This document shows positions 17,550 to 26,021 of a stretch of DNA of 64,000 nucleotides, in pieces. The notes under the pieces are model-generated. The model saw nothing but the letters and a program-made list of their open reading frames with translations. It did no database searches and was not told the origin of the DNA. The position numbers and the translations under genes are program-made. The stretch covers positions 2,542,001 to 2,606,000 of the forward strand of contig OY760134.1 of the NCBI GenBank assembly GCA_963663145.1. Reading direction: 5' to 3'. Origin of the DNA: Azotimanducus sp963663145 (GTDB lineage: Bacteria > Pseudomonadota > Gammaproteobacteria > Pseudomonadales > Azotimanducaceae). The number at the start of each line of letters is the position of its first letter. The stretch's first letter is position 1.

Positions 17550-17873
17550 ATGGATGTGATGGACACCATTGCCAAGCAGATCGAGTCCAATCCGATCATC
17601 CTGTATATGAAAGGAACGCCGCAGCAGCCCATGTGCGGGTTTTCCGCGCGCACCGTCCAGTGTCTCATGGCCTGCGGCAGGCCCTTTGCCTACGTGGATA
17701 TCCTCAGCCACGCGGAGATTCGTGCGTCATTGCCCGACTATGCCGATTGGCCCACCTTTCCGCAGCTCTTCGTGGATGGCGAACTCGTGGGAGGCTGCGA
17801 CATAGTGACCGAACTCTATGATTCGGGCGAATTGCGGCCACTGATCGAAGCGGCCGACTCGGGCGCCGACTAA
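17550..17873 (+). CDS. grxD: Monothiol glutaredoxin, Grx4 family
   Basis: A 107-residue monothiol glutaredoxin that carries or transfers [2Fe-2S] clusters with glutathione. It shows Lys21, the CGFS active site at 29-32 (PMCGFSARTVQ), the WPTFPQLFVDG cis-proline strand and the GGCDIV glutathione-binding motif. The ATG at 17550 starts the region that is conserved in the second copy; 17535 and 17559 are alternatives in the same frame. This is the intact member of a duplication: a truncated grxD copy lies at 19585-19695 and a truncated argG copy directly follows this gene. Confidence 0.92.
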   Translation: MDVMDTIAKQIESNPIILYMKGTPQQPMCGFSARTVQCLMACGRPFAYVDILSHAEIRASLPDYADWPTFPQLFVDGELVGGCDIVTELYDSGELRPLIEAADSGAD

Positions 17874-17886
17874 GCCGCAAGTCGCA

Positions 17887-17980
17887 TGGCCGTCAGCAAT
17901 TCCGCACGCAAGCGGGTAGTGCTCGCCTATTCAGGTGGGCTTGGTACCAGCGTCATGCGCAATAGCTACCGGTCGTTGAC
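17887..17980 (+). pseudogene. Truncated 5' fragment of argG (duplicate)
   Basis: Starting at ATG 17887, the first 20 codons or so correspond to the start of the intact argG at 19708 (RKRVVLAYSGGLGTSV against KRVVLAYSGGLDTSV). Asp is replaced by Gly in the ATP-loop motif, and identity fades after about base 17980. The order grxD then argG start is the same as at 19585-19708, showing that a grxD-argG junction was duplicated. The 14-nt spacing from the grxD stop also matches. Confidence 0.85.
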
Positions 17981-18024
17981 GGCGAGGACGGAAGAATCTG
18001 CGACCTGTGTGGGTTGAGCATACT

Positions 18025-18156
18025 CTATGCCGCAACAACGCGCTCAACCTTGATCTCTTCATCCGGATGTCGCGACTTGGCAAGATCAAAGGCCAATGGC
18101 TTCAAGCAGTCCTCTCGCACGATCGCGCCAGGATGAACGGGGTTCTGCATTGGCAT
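18025..18156 (-). pseudogene. HigA-type antitoxin remnant
   Basis: A 43-codon frame on the minus strand starts MPMQNPVHPGAIVRED, the typical opening of HigA addiction-module antidotes, continues CLKPLAF and then jumps to a short tail (IKVERVVAA). The central helix-turn-helix is gone, so this is an internally deleted copy. It follows the HigB remnant by 11 nt, the normal higB-higA order. Confidence 0.6.
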
Positions 18157-18167
18157 TTCGATAGTTC

Positions 18168-18292
18168 CTAGTGGCAATCCGGATAATCGACATCCATTGC
18201 CTGTCCGTCTTCAAACCGAAATGTTACCCGCCAGTTGCCTGGCACGGAACTTGCCTCGGATCTCGTCGGCCGGACACCTCCCAAAGAGTGAA
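18168..18292 (-). pseudogene. HigB/RelE-type toxin remnant, C-terminal part
   Basis: The minus-strand frame ending at 18168 reads VPGNWRVTFRFEDGQAMDVD and then YPDCH before the stop. This is the conserved C-terminal strand pair of HigB toxins (usual form GNWRITF.F.DGDAYDVDYEDYH). No start codon or N-terminal half is left, and the last conserved tyrosine is replaced by cysteine. Only about 40 residues remain, so it cannot be an active toxin. Confidence 0.6.
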
Positions 18293-18320
18293 GAACAAGG
18301 TTTGTTTTCGATCAGTTAAA

Positions 18321-18382
18321 GTGATAAATATTCACTATATTATCAGTAATTTATATCACGTTTTAGGGTCGTAAATATCACT
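18321..18382. promoter_or_regulatory. AT-rich stretch with repeated GTGATA/TATCAC half-sites
   Basis: Three half-sites occur in inverted order: GTGATA at 18321, TATATCAC near 18352 and AATATCAC near 18374, within a markedly AT-rich block. It is located where the promoter and operator of the higBA remnant would lie on the minus strand. Probably the old autoregulatory operator. Confidence 0.35.
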
Positions 18383-18421
18383 TAAGTATAGCATCATTGA
18401 AGGCCTGTTTCGGCACCTCCA

Positions 18422-19456
18422 TTGATGCGTTCCATAGTGGCTCCGAATCCATTTCAACAATTCTCGGAGATCACCAATATGCAAACTGATGCCTCGCACA
18501 GAGTCCCGCTCACCCAACTGGCCGAAGACCTCTCGGAGTCTTGGCGCGCCGTCTCCAAGTGCACAGCGGAGTTTCTGCGCCTGCTGCTGGAATTTGACCG
18601 GCGCGGCGGCTACCTCGAATGGGGCATCCGCGACACCGCCTAGTGGCTCGACGCCAAGTGCGGCATTAGCCGCGTGACCGCGCGCGAAAAGGTCAGGGTG
18701 GCGAGGGCGCTGTCCAAACTGGACGTGATTCCGAAGGCGTTCGAAGAGGGACTCGTTAGCTATTCGCAGGTTCGCGCACTGACGCGGGTCGCGGACGAGA
18801 ACAGCGAGGCGGCACTGTTGAATCTGGCGATGTCCTGTCCGGCCTCTGAGCTTGAGGTTCGCCTCCGGGAAATGGAGAACGGCGAATTGTTGAATGCGAA
18901 GGACGAGAAGGCGCTTTCGGGTGATGGTGGACATTCCGACCTTCCCATTCCTGTCGTTAAGCGTCTGTTGTGTGACGGGGCGATTGTGGGCCTTGTAGCG
19001 GACCGGAACGGCGTGCCGCTTTCGGTGGGGCGCAAGACAAGGACGGTGCCGGTAGGAATCCGCCGAGCATTAGAGGCGAGGGACCGTACCTGTCGCTATC
19101 CCGGCCGCAACCACGCACGGTGGCTCGACGCGCACCACATCGTGCACTGGGCGGACGGCGGCGAGACGAACCTTGAAAACCTCGTGCTGCTGTGCAGTCA
19201 CCCCCACAAACTGCTGCACGACGGAGAGATTCAGATATTGAGGCGTAGGGATGAGGGGCACTTCTTCGCACACGCCGATGGAAGCCCGATTGTGTACAAC
19301 CGGAGACCCTTATCGGAATTCGCGGTGGACGAGTCAGAGTTGGCGCCTTGGAGAAAGAACGACCCGGAGCTTGATGGTAACCCAGTGAGTCGACATCCAC
19401 GGTGCGCCCATCGTCAAGCAGAGTGCTTCCCTAATCCCCAAACCGCTTATGAATGA
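18422..19456 (+). pseudogene. DUF222-type HNH endonuclease interrupted by a stop codon
   Basis: Two in-frame parts form one protein. The first (18422-18643) has SKCTAEFLRLLLEFDRRGGY and ends DTA at TAG 18641; reading continues in the same frame as WLDAKCGISRVTAREKVRVA, the normal DUF222 wording (usually DTAQWL..). A CAG-to-TAG change explains the stop. The C-terminal part has the nuclease: KTRTVPVGIRRALEARD, CRYPG, DAHHIVHWADGGET, LCSHPHKLLH. The segment between the DUF222 start and the HNH domain is shorter than usual, suggesting a further deletion. Such genes are often repeated, mobile-like nucleases. This one lies in the cassette that splits the grxD-argG duplication. Confidence 0.8.
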
Positions 19457-19584
19457 AATCTCCCCCATCATGAACCCATCGTCTCGACCGAACCAAGAGT
19501 ATTGGCAGGTCACGGACAACTCAAGGTGTGACACCGGTTAAGAGTAGAATACCCACCACTCAACCATAAGCGGACACCAATACG

Positions 19585-19695
19585 ATGGATGTGATGGACA
19601 CCATTGCCGAGCAGATCGAGTCCAATCCGATCATCCTGTGTATGGAAGGAATGCCGCAGCAACCTATGTGCGGCTTTTCCGCACCTACCGTGTAA
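19585..19695 (+). pseudogene. Truncated grxD copy with internal deletion
   Basis: Begins with the same ATGGATGTGATGGACACC as grxD at 17550 and encodes 36 residues ending PMCGFSAPTV, followed at once by TAA. The bases after the stop (GACGCAAGT...) align with those after the full grxD stop, so the 3' two-thirds of the gene were removed by an internal deletion. The CGFS active site remains but most of the fold is lost. Confidence 0.85.
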
Positions 19696-19707
19696 GACGC
19701 AAGTTAC

Positions 19708-20933
<1,226 letters not shown>

Positions 20934-20937
<4 letters not shown>

Positions 20938-21737
20938 CTTCTCTCGCACCCATCGGCGTATTTGATTCGGGCGTCGGCGGGCTTACGGTCTTACGTATTC
21001 TCGAAGAGACACTGCCTGACCGTCAATTCATCTACCTAGGAGATGCCGCTCGGCTTCCCTATGGCACCAAGAGCCCGGACACCGTCGAGCGTTATGCCTT
21101 AAAGGCGGCGGGGCTATTGCTAGATCGCGGCATATCCGCCTTGGTGGTGGCCTGTAACACGGCCTCCGCGGTGGCTTTGCCGGCACTGCGCGCGGCGGTC
21201 GCACCGCTGCCGGTGTTTGGTGTCGTAGAGCCGGGCGCCGAAGCGGCGTGCAGGATGAGTCGCAATGGCCGAATTGCGGTGCTCGCCACCGAGGGGACGG
21301 TGCGCGGCGGTGCCTATGTGCGCGCCATATTGGGCATACGCCCCGATGCGCGCATTCTTGCCCGCTCGGCATCTCTCTTGGTCACCCTCGCAGAGGACTT
21401 GGAAGGCCAAGACGAGGCTTTGTGCGAGATGATTCTCCGCCAATCCGTGCTAGGGCTGTTTGACTCCCTGGGGGCCGATACGCTCTTGCTCGGATGCACC
21501 CACTTTCCGGCGCTCGGCACGTTCTTTTCGCGAGTCTTACCGCCGCAGGTGCGTATGGTGGACTCGGCGACCGAAGTGGCGAGGCAGGTGGCTGAGGTGC
21601 TTCCACACACAAATGGCGGCGCGGGAGGCAGGCTGCTGCTCTCCACCGACAACGCTCGACGCTTCGCGCGCTTGGGGAGTATTTTCTTGGGCGAAACGAT
21701 TCTTGAAACCGAGGTGGAGCTGGTTGAACTGTCGTGA
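20934..21737 (+). CDS. murI: Glutamate racemase, apparent CTG start
   Basis: Makes D-glutamate for peptidoglycan. The protein has FDSGVGGLTVLR at 10-21, YLGDAARLPYGTK, the first catalytic cysteine in CNTAS (Cys74) and the second in LLGCTHFP. The conserved N-terminus is encoded from about base 20952, but between the upstream in-frame stop at 20931 and that point there is no ATG, GTG or TTG. CTG 20934 lies 5 nt after a strong ribosome site (GGGAGGT, 20923-20929) and overlaps the argG stop as CTGA, so it is my start choice, giving 267 residues, a normal length. A start at TTG 21117 would delete essential sequence. Confidence 0.9.
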
Positions 21738-21804
21738 CTGTATTGACGGTGGCCAAGGCAAATGAAGGGATAAGGCACCCGCAAGGTGAGCGTTATTCCA
21801 ACTG

Positions 21805-22440
21805 CTATGATTCGAAGCGGCCGGGATACTCACACAGGTCTTGAATACAGCATTCGGCGCAGTTTGGGTTGCGGGCTGTGCATATGTAGCGGCCGTGCAG
21901 GATCAAGTGGTGGTGGGCATCTTTCAGGAACTCTTTGGGTGTAAGTCGGGTGAGCTTGTCCTCGACTTCGCGCACGGTTTTTCCGGGGGCTAAGCGTATT
22001 CGATTTGAAATGCGAAAAATGTGGGTATCCACGGCGATGACCGATTCGCCGAACAGGGTATTCAGAATGACGTTGGCGGTCTTACGCCCAACCCCGGGCA
22101 GGGCCTCGAGGGCTTCCCGTTCGCGAGGCACTTTGCCCGCGTGCTCGCCCAAAAGCATCTCACAGGTCTTCAAGATGTTCTCGGCCTTGCTGTTGTAAAG
22201 ACCGATCGAGGCGATGTGGCGCTTCAACCCATCCGTACCCAGGTCGAGCATGGCGGCAGGTGTCGCGGCCTCACGAAATAATCCTTTGGTCGCCTTGTTG
22301 ACACTCACATCGGTCGCCTGCGCGGAGAGAATCACCGCAATCAGGAGTTGAAAGCCGGACTCATATTCAAGTTCGGTCGTGGGTGATGGATTGACCTCCT
22401 GCAGACGGCGGAATATCTCTCTGCGTTTCGTTTGATTCAT
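21805..22440 (-). CDS. nth: Endonuclease III
   Basis: A DNA glycosylase/AP lyase for oxidised pyrimidines. The 211-residue protein has the helix-hairpin-helix LPGVGRKTANV with Lys120, the catalytic Asp138 in VDTHIFR, and the C-terminal iron-sulfur motif C-x6-C-x2-C-x5-C at Cys187, 194, 197 and 203. Its ATG overlaps the rnfE stop by 4 nt. nth at the end of the rnf operon is the usual gammaproteobacterial order. Confidence 0.95.
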   Translation of the reverse strand: MNQTKRREIFRRLQEVNPSPTTELEYESGFQLLIAVILSAQATDVSVNKATKGLFREAATPAAMLDLGTDGLKRHIASIGLYNSKAENILKTCEMLLGEHAGKVPREREALEALPGVGRKTANVILNTLFGESVIAVDTHIFRISNRIRLAPGKTVREVEDKLTRLTPKEFLKDAHHHLILHGRYICTARNPNCAECCIQDLCEYPGRFES

Positions 22441-23060
22441 GTGTCCTTCACTGGTCGAAACAAGGCAATGGCGAGGCCTGCCAACAAGAACGCACCGGGA
22501 GGCAGCAAGGCAAGCGGAAACTCGAAGCCCTTCGGAAGCACGCGTATCTCCCAGTTGCGGGTTGCTTCCCCGAACAGGTGCTCCATGCCGCTCAAGAGTG
22601 TTCCCGACCCCAAGACTTCGCGCAAGGCACCGAGGCCGATGAGCGCGGCCGCGAATCCGAGGCCGACCCCGAGCGCGTCGAGCAGGGCGATGTGTGGTCG
22701 ATTGTGCCGCGCAAAACCATCGGCTCTGGCCAGAATCACACAGTTGGTCACTATGATCTGCACGTAGAGGGCGATACGTTCATAGAGAGTGAAGGCGAAG
22801 GCCTCCAGGAGCAGAACGACTGTCGTGGTGAAGCTCGCGATGATGAAGACGAGTGCCGGCAATCGCGCGCGCTCCGGGATGGGGATGGTGCTTGCCACCA
22901 GGTTGCTGCCAACCAGCACAGAGAGCGTTGCCATTGCGAGGCCGAGCCCATTGGTCACCGAAGTCGTGACGGCCATGGCTGGGCAGAGGCCCAGCATCTG
23001 TATCCACACGGGATTTTCCCGTGCCACGCCTCGCACAAACGTCGCCGCCGCTTGGCTCAT
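22437..23060 (-). CDS. rnfE: Rnf electron-transport complex subunit E
   Basis: An integral inner-membrane subunit with about six hydrophobic segments; it pairs with RnfA in the ion- and electron-conducting core. NPVWIQMLGLCPAMAVTTS near the start and YVQIIVTNCVILARADGFA in the middle are family motifs, including the cysteines thought to hold the intramembrane iron-sulfur centre. ATG 23060 overlaps the rnfG stop (ATGA) and has GGAG 8 nt upstream, so I prefer it to ATG 23069. It overlaps nth by 4 nt. Confidence 0.93.
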   Translation of the reverse strand: MSQAAATFVRGVARENPVWIQMLGLCPAMAVTTSVTNGLGLAMATLSVLVGSNLVASTIPIPERARLPALVFIIASFTTTVVLLLEAFAFTLYERIALYVQIIVTNCVILARADGFARHNRPHIALLDALGVGLGFAAALIGLGALREVLGSGTLLSGMEHLFGEATRNWEIRVLPKGFEFPLALLPPGAFLLAGLAIALFRPVKDT

Positions 23061-23602
23061 TCGGCGCACTCCGGTAGCGGTTGGGAAAGGGATTTCCCTA
23101 TCCCCTTTACCAAGCCTCTGAGGGTAATAGTGGCACCGCTCACACCATCTATGTCACCACCATCCTTGACAAGTTCCCAGAAGGTTGCCTGCGCATCGCG
23201 GCCCCTGAGGCTGTGAATCCAGTCTGATTTGTCCGCTTCGATCACATCGCCTATGCCGGGGGTTTCGCTGTGCGAGGTGACACGCACGCCTGAAATCTCT
23301 CCATTGCCGCGCACCGCCGCGACAAACCCGATGTGACCGGCGTATCCGGATGCCGAGCCTGGAATCACTGCCGCCTGCAGCCCATCTTGCGTATCGCACA
23401 GCGCAACCGGTGTCTCCAAGCGGCTCGCATCCAGATCGAAGGTCATCGGTGCATCGCCCCGCAAGAGTTCCATCAAGTTTGACTCTAGAGCGTCCCGCCG
23501 ATTCTCCGTACGTGCTTCTTCGGTGAACTGCGACACGCCAAGCACCATGAGGCTGCCGAGGCTCGTGATGACGCCAAGATGCACTGCCGTTCGAAGGTTC
23601 AC
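23057..23602 (-). CDS. rnfG: Rnf electron-transport complex subunit G
   Basis: A 181-residue subunit with one N-terminal membrane anchor (LGVITSLGSLMVLGVSQF) and a periplasmic flavin domain. The covalent FMN site SGATIT is present in DGVSGATITLRGLVKG, and GEISGVRVTSHSETPGIGD is the other conserved block. GTG 23602 overlaps the rnfD stop as GTGA with GGAG upstream, and I use it rather than ATG 23635, which would overlap rnfD by 37 nt. Confidence 0.92.
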   Translation of the reverse strand: MNLRTAVHLGVITSLGSLMVLGVSQFTEEARTENRRDALESNLMELLRGDAPMTFDLDASRLETPVALCDTQDGLQAAVIPGSASGYAGHIGFVAAVRGNGEISGVRVTSHSETPGIGDVIEADKSDWIHSLRGRDAQATFWELVKDGGDIDGVSGATITLRGLVKGIGKSLSQPLPECAE

Positions 23603-24504
23603 GCTTGAATGCTCCGGCGATGCTTGACGATCCATTCGTCAATCAGCGGCGCACTGATATTCGCAAGCAGCACCGCAAAGGCGATGCCGTCCGGATAGGC
23701 TCCGAAACTGCGTATCAGGAACACCAAGAGACCCACCATCGCGCCGAACACGAGCTGTCCACTTCGGGAGTTTGGCGCGGTGACGGGGTCGGTGACGATC
23801 AGCCAGGCGCACAGCATGGTGCCGCCACTGAAAAGATGCATGAGGGGTGAACCGAGGCTTTGTGAACTGCCGCCGTCGTAGCCCAAGGCCGCGCAGAGGA
23901 CAAGGCTGGCAAGAAAGGCGACGGGTGCCTGCCAACTGATGATGCGGGTGACCAGCAGCAAGACGCCTCCGAGCAGGAATCCGAGATTGATCCATTCCCA
24001 TCCCCTGCCGCCCAGCACACCGAAGGCTTGCGGCCAGACATCCGCGACCGTCTCGCCGCCGCGATAGCGGAAGACCTCCAGCGGTGTTGCCGAGGTGATG
24101 CCATCCACCACCCAGACGGACAAATCCCCAGGAAAGGCGACCAAGACAATGGCGTAGCCGGCCATGGCCGGGTTCAAGACGTTGTTGCCAAGTCCGCCAT
24201 AGGCGTGCTTGGCGAGCCCCAAGCCGGCGACCAGCGCGATGAGGAGGACATACCAAGGCGCGCTTGTCGGCAGACAGAGGGCGATCAGCAGGGATGTGAC
24301 TAAGGCGCTGCCATCCATGAGCTGGCGCACCAATGCTTGCCGGCGCAGGGACAGGCACACGGCCTCTACGGCCAGACCAATAACCGCCGCGAGCGCAAGC
24401 TGCCACAAAAGCGCCAATCCGAACAAGAGCAGCATGCAAAGCACGCCCGGCAGCATGGCGAGCAGCACCAATCGCATCACACTTGGCGTGTCGGGCGCTT
24501 TCAT
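23599..24504 (-). CDS. rnfD: Rnf electron-transport complex subunit D
   Basis: An inner-membrane subunit of 301 residues with about nine hydrophobic segments, related to NqrB. The flavin-attachment region reads DGITSATPLEVFRY; most relatives have SGATPL, so one residue before the threonine differs. LGNNVLNPAMAGYAIVL and MLCAWLIVTDPVTAP are conserved. The ATG overlaps the rnfB stop (ATGA). In the standard operon rnfC would lie just upstream; here no base separates rnfB from rnfD. Confidence 0.93.
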   Translation of the reverse strand: MKAPDTPSVMRLVLLAMLPGVLCMLLLFGLALLWQLALAAVIGLAVEAVCLSLRRQALVRQLMDGSALVTSLLIALCLPTSAPWYVLLIALVAGLGLAKHAYGGLGNNVLNPAMAGYAIVLVAFPGDLSVWVVDGITSATPLEVFRYRGGETVADVWPQAFGVLGGRGWEWINLGFLLGGVLLLVTRIISWQAPVAFLASLVLCAALGYDGGSSQSLGSPLMHLFSGGTMLCAWLIVTDPVTAPNSRSGQLVFGAMVGLLVFLIRSFGAYPDGIAFAVLLANISAPLIDEWIVKHRRSIQA

Positions 24505-25433
24505 GGCGAGTCTCTTTCAGGCTTTGTCTGGCTCCGGCCTAGTCTGGCCAGACGCGCTCGGCGCCTAGCCTCGGCTGTTGTAATCTCTTGGGTTCGACGC
24601 TGACTGGTGCTGTCATAGAGTTTCGAGGCGCGTTCCGCCTGACGGCGCAATTCTCTTCGTTCCCGATCACGAGTGGCTTGCTGAAGGATCGGCGTCGCGA
24701 GTGATATTCCGCTTGGGCAGCTGGCATCACAAAGCCCGCATGCGATGCAGGCTTCCGCCCCTGGGCCGACCGGTTCCGTATCCAGCCCCTGCCGGATTGA
24801 CCACCAGAGGTCTCTGACCGGAATCTCCCTTGGACACACCTGGTCGCAACGGCCACAGCGAATACAACCAAGCGGTTCGAGTGAGGGCTCTGCTCGCAAT
24901 GCTTTTCGCCTGAAGCTTCCCTCCGGCCGTTCCAGCAGGTCGATGCAATCGACCGGGCAGGCGGGGACACAGAGTTCGCATCCCGTGCACTGATCGTGCA
25001 AGACGCCATGCATGAAGCCTTGCGCGCCGATGATCGCATCGACTGGGCAGACGCCGATGCAAACCGTGCAGCCAACGCATTCCGGTTCGCGAATTTGGGC
25101 GACCTGTGCGGGTGTATGGCTGAAGTCGATCAAGGTCTCACTTGCGTTCAGCCGCTCGGCCGCGCGATTGAGGAGGTTCGAAAGTGCGATGAGCGTGGAC
25201 TCTCCGCCGGGAGGGCAGAGATCGATCGCCTCGCCTTCGGCCAGGGCCGCCGCATAGGCGCGACAGCCAGGGTACTGGCACTGCCCGCATTGGGTTTGCG
25301 GCAGCTTGGATTCGATGGCTTCAATGAGCGCGACCTGGCCCGGGCTCCATCGCTTGTGGGCGAGGCTCAATAGCCAACCGAGTCCGGCACAAAGTCCGCC
25401 GATGATCACGGCTTGAGCCAAAAGCAGGATCAT
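24501..25433 (-). CDS. rnfB: RnfB fused to the C-terminal ferredoxin domain of RnfC
   Basis: A 310-residue protein that joins two subunits. Residues 1-24 are a membrane anchor; 49-73 hold the RnfB Fes cluster (Cys49, 52, 57, 73); 119-129 and 149-159 are the two RnfB [4Fe-4S] motifs. RnfB normally ends near residue 180. Here it continues with CIRCGRCDQVCPREI (Cys190, 193, 196, 200) and CIACGLCDASCPSGI (Cys229, 232, 235, 239), then a charged Arg/Ala-rich helical tail ending RRRARLARLGR. These are the C-terminal ferredoxin motifs and tail of RnfC. The large N-terminal NADH/FMN-binding part of RnfC is absent, and the 4-nt overlaps with rnfA and rnfD leave no room for a separate rnfC. The electron donor may therefore not be NADH (inference). 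Confidence 0.9.
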   Translation of the reverse strand: MILLLAQAVIIGGLCAGLGWLLSLAHKRWSPGQVALIEAIESKLPQTQCGQCQYPGCRAYAAALAEGEAIDLCPPGGESTLIALSNLLNRAAERLNASETLIDFSHTPAQVAQIREPECVGCTVCIGVCPVDAIIGAQGFMHGVLHDQCTGCELCVPACPVDCIDLLERPEGSFRRKALRAEPSLEPLGCIRCGRCDQVCPREIPVRDLWWSIRQGLDTEPVGPGAEACIACGLCDASCPSGISLATPILQQATRDRERRELRRQAERASKLYDSTSQRRTQEITTAEARRRARLARLGRSQTKPERDSP

Positions 25434-26008
25434 TGCGTGAACCCGGCGAAGCCCATGAACGCCAGCGACATGAATCCTGCGGTGATGAGTGCGATTGGCA
25501 CACCTTGAAAACGTCTTGGAATCTCGGCGCCTTCGAGCTGTCGGCGTATAGCCGCGAAGAGCAGCAGCACCAGCCAGAAGCCCAGCGCGGCCCCCAGGGC
25601 GTAAACCAGAGTTTCAATAAAGGTGAGTTGCTCTTGGAGCGCGATGAGCGCGACACCGAGCACCGCGCAATTGCTGGTCACCAGCGGCAAATAGGCGCCC
25701 AGGGTCTGGTGGATCAGGGGATGGGCGTGGCGCACATAGAGTTCGGTCAGCTGTACGAGAAAGGCCACCACCAGGATGAAGGCGATGATGCGAAAACTGG
25801 TGAGGCCGAAGGGGACGAGTAGGAAGTGGTAGAGCAGATAGGAAGAGACGGCGGACAGCACTAGGACGAAGCAGGTGGCCATGCCCATGGCCAGCGCATT
25901 GTCGGGCCGCGTCGAGGCCCCCATGAAGGGGCAAAGGCCAAGAAACCACACCAGCACAAAGTTGTTGATGAGCAAAGCGCCCACCAACAATGAAAAGATC
26001 TCCGCCAC
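25430..26008 (-). CDS. rnfA: Rnf electron-transport complex subunit A
   Basis: A 192-residue inner-membrane subunit, about six membrane segments, close in length to Escherichia coli RsxA. LLINNFVLVWFLGLCPFMG and the VTSNCAVLGVAL motif carry the conserved cysteines that bind an intramembrane iron-sulfur centre with RnfE. I chose GTG 26008, where family similarity begins; the frame continues to 26233, but that part is antisense-like overlap with metG. Its stop overlaps the rnfB ATG. The metG stop lies 13 nt upstream. Confidence 0.9.
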   Translation of the reverse strand: MAEIFSLLVGALLINNFVLVWFLGLCPFMGASTRPDNALAMGMATCFVLVLSAVSSYLLYHFLLVPFGLTSFRIIAFILVVAFLVQLTELYVRHAHPLIHQTLGAYLPLVTSNCAVLGVALIALQEQLTFIETLVYALGAALGFWLVLLLFAAIRRQLEGAEIPRRFQGVPIALITAGFMSLAFMGFAGFTQ

Positions 26009-26021
26009 GGCGAATGGTTGA

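Noticed and set aside
24501..25433. Reading the long RnfB as an ordinary RnfB with a disordered tail
   Set aside because: The tail carries two complete [4Fe-4S] motifs with RnfC wording and an RnfC-like helical end, not low-complexity sequence.
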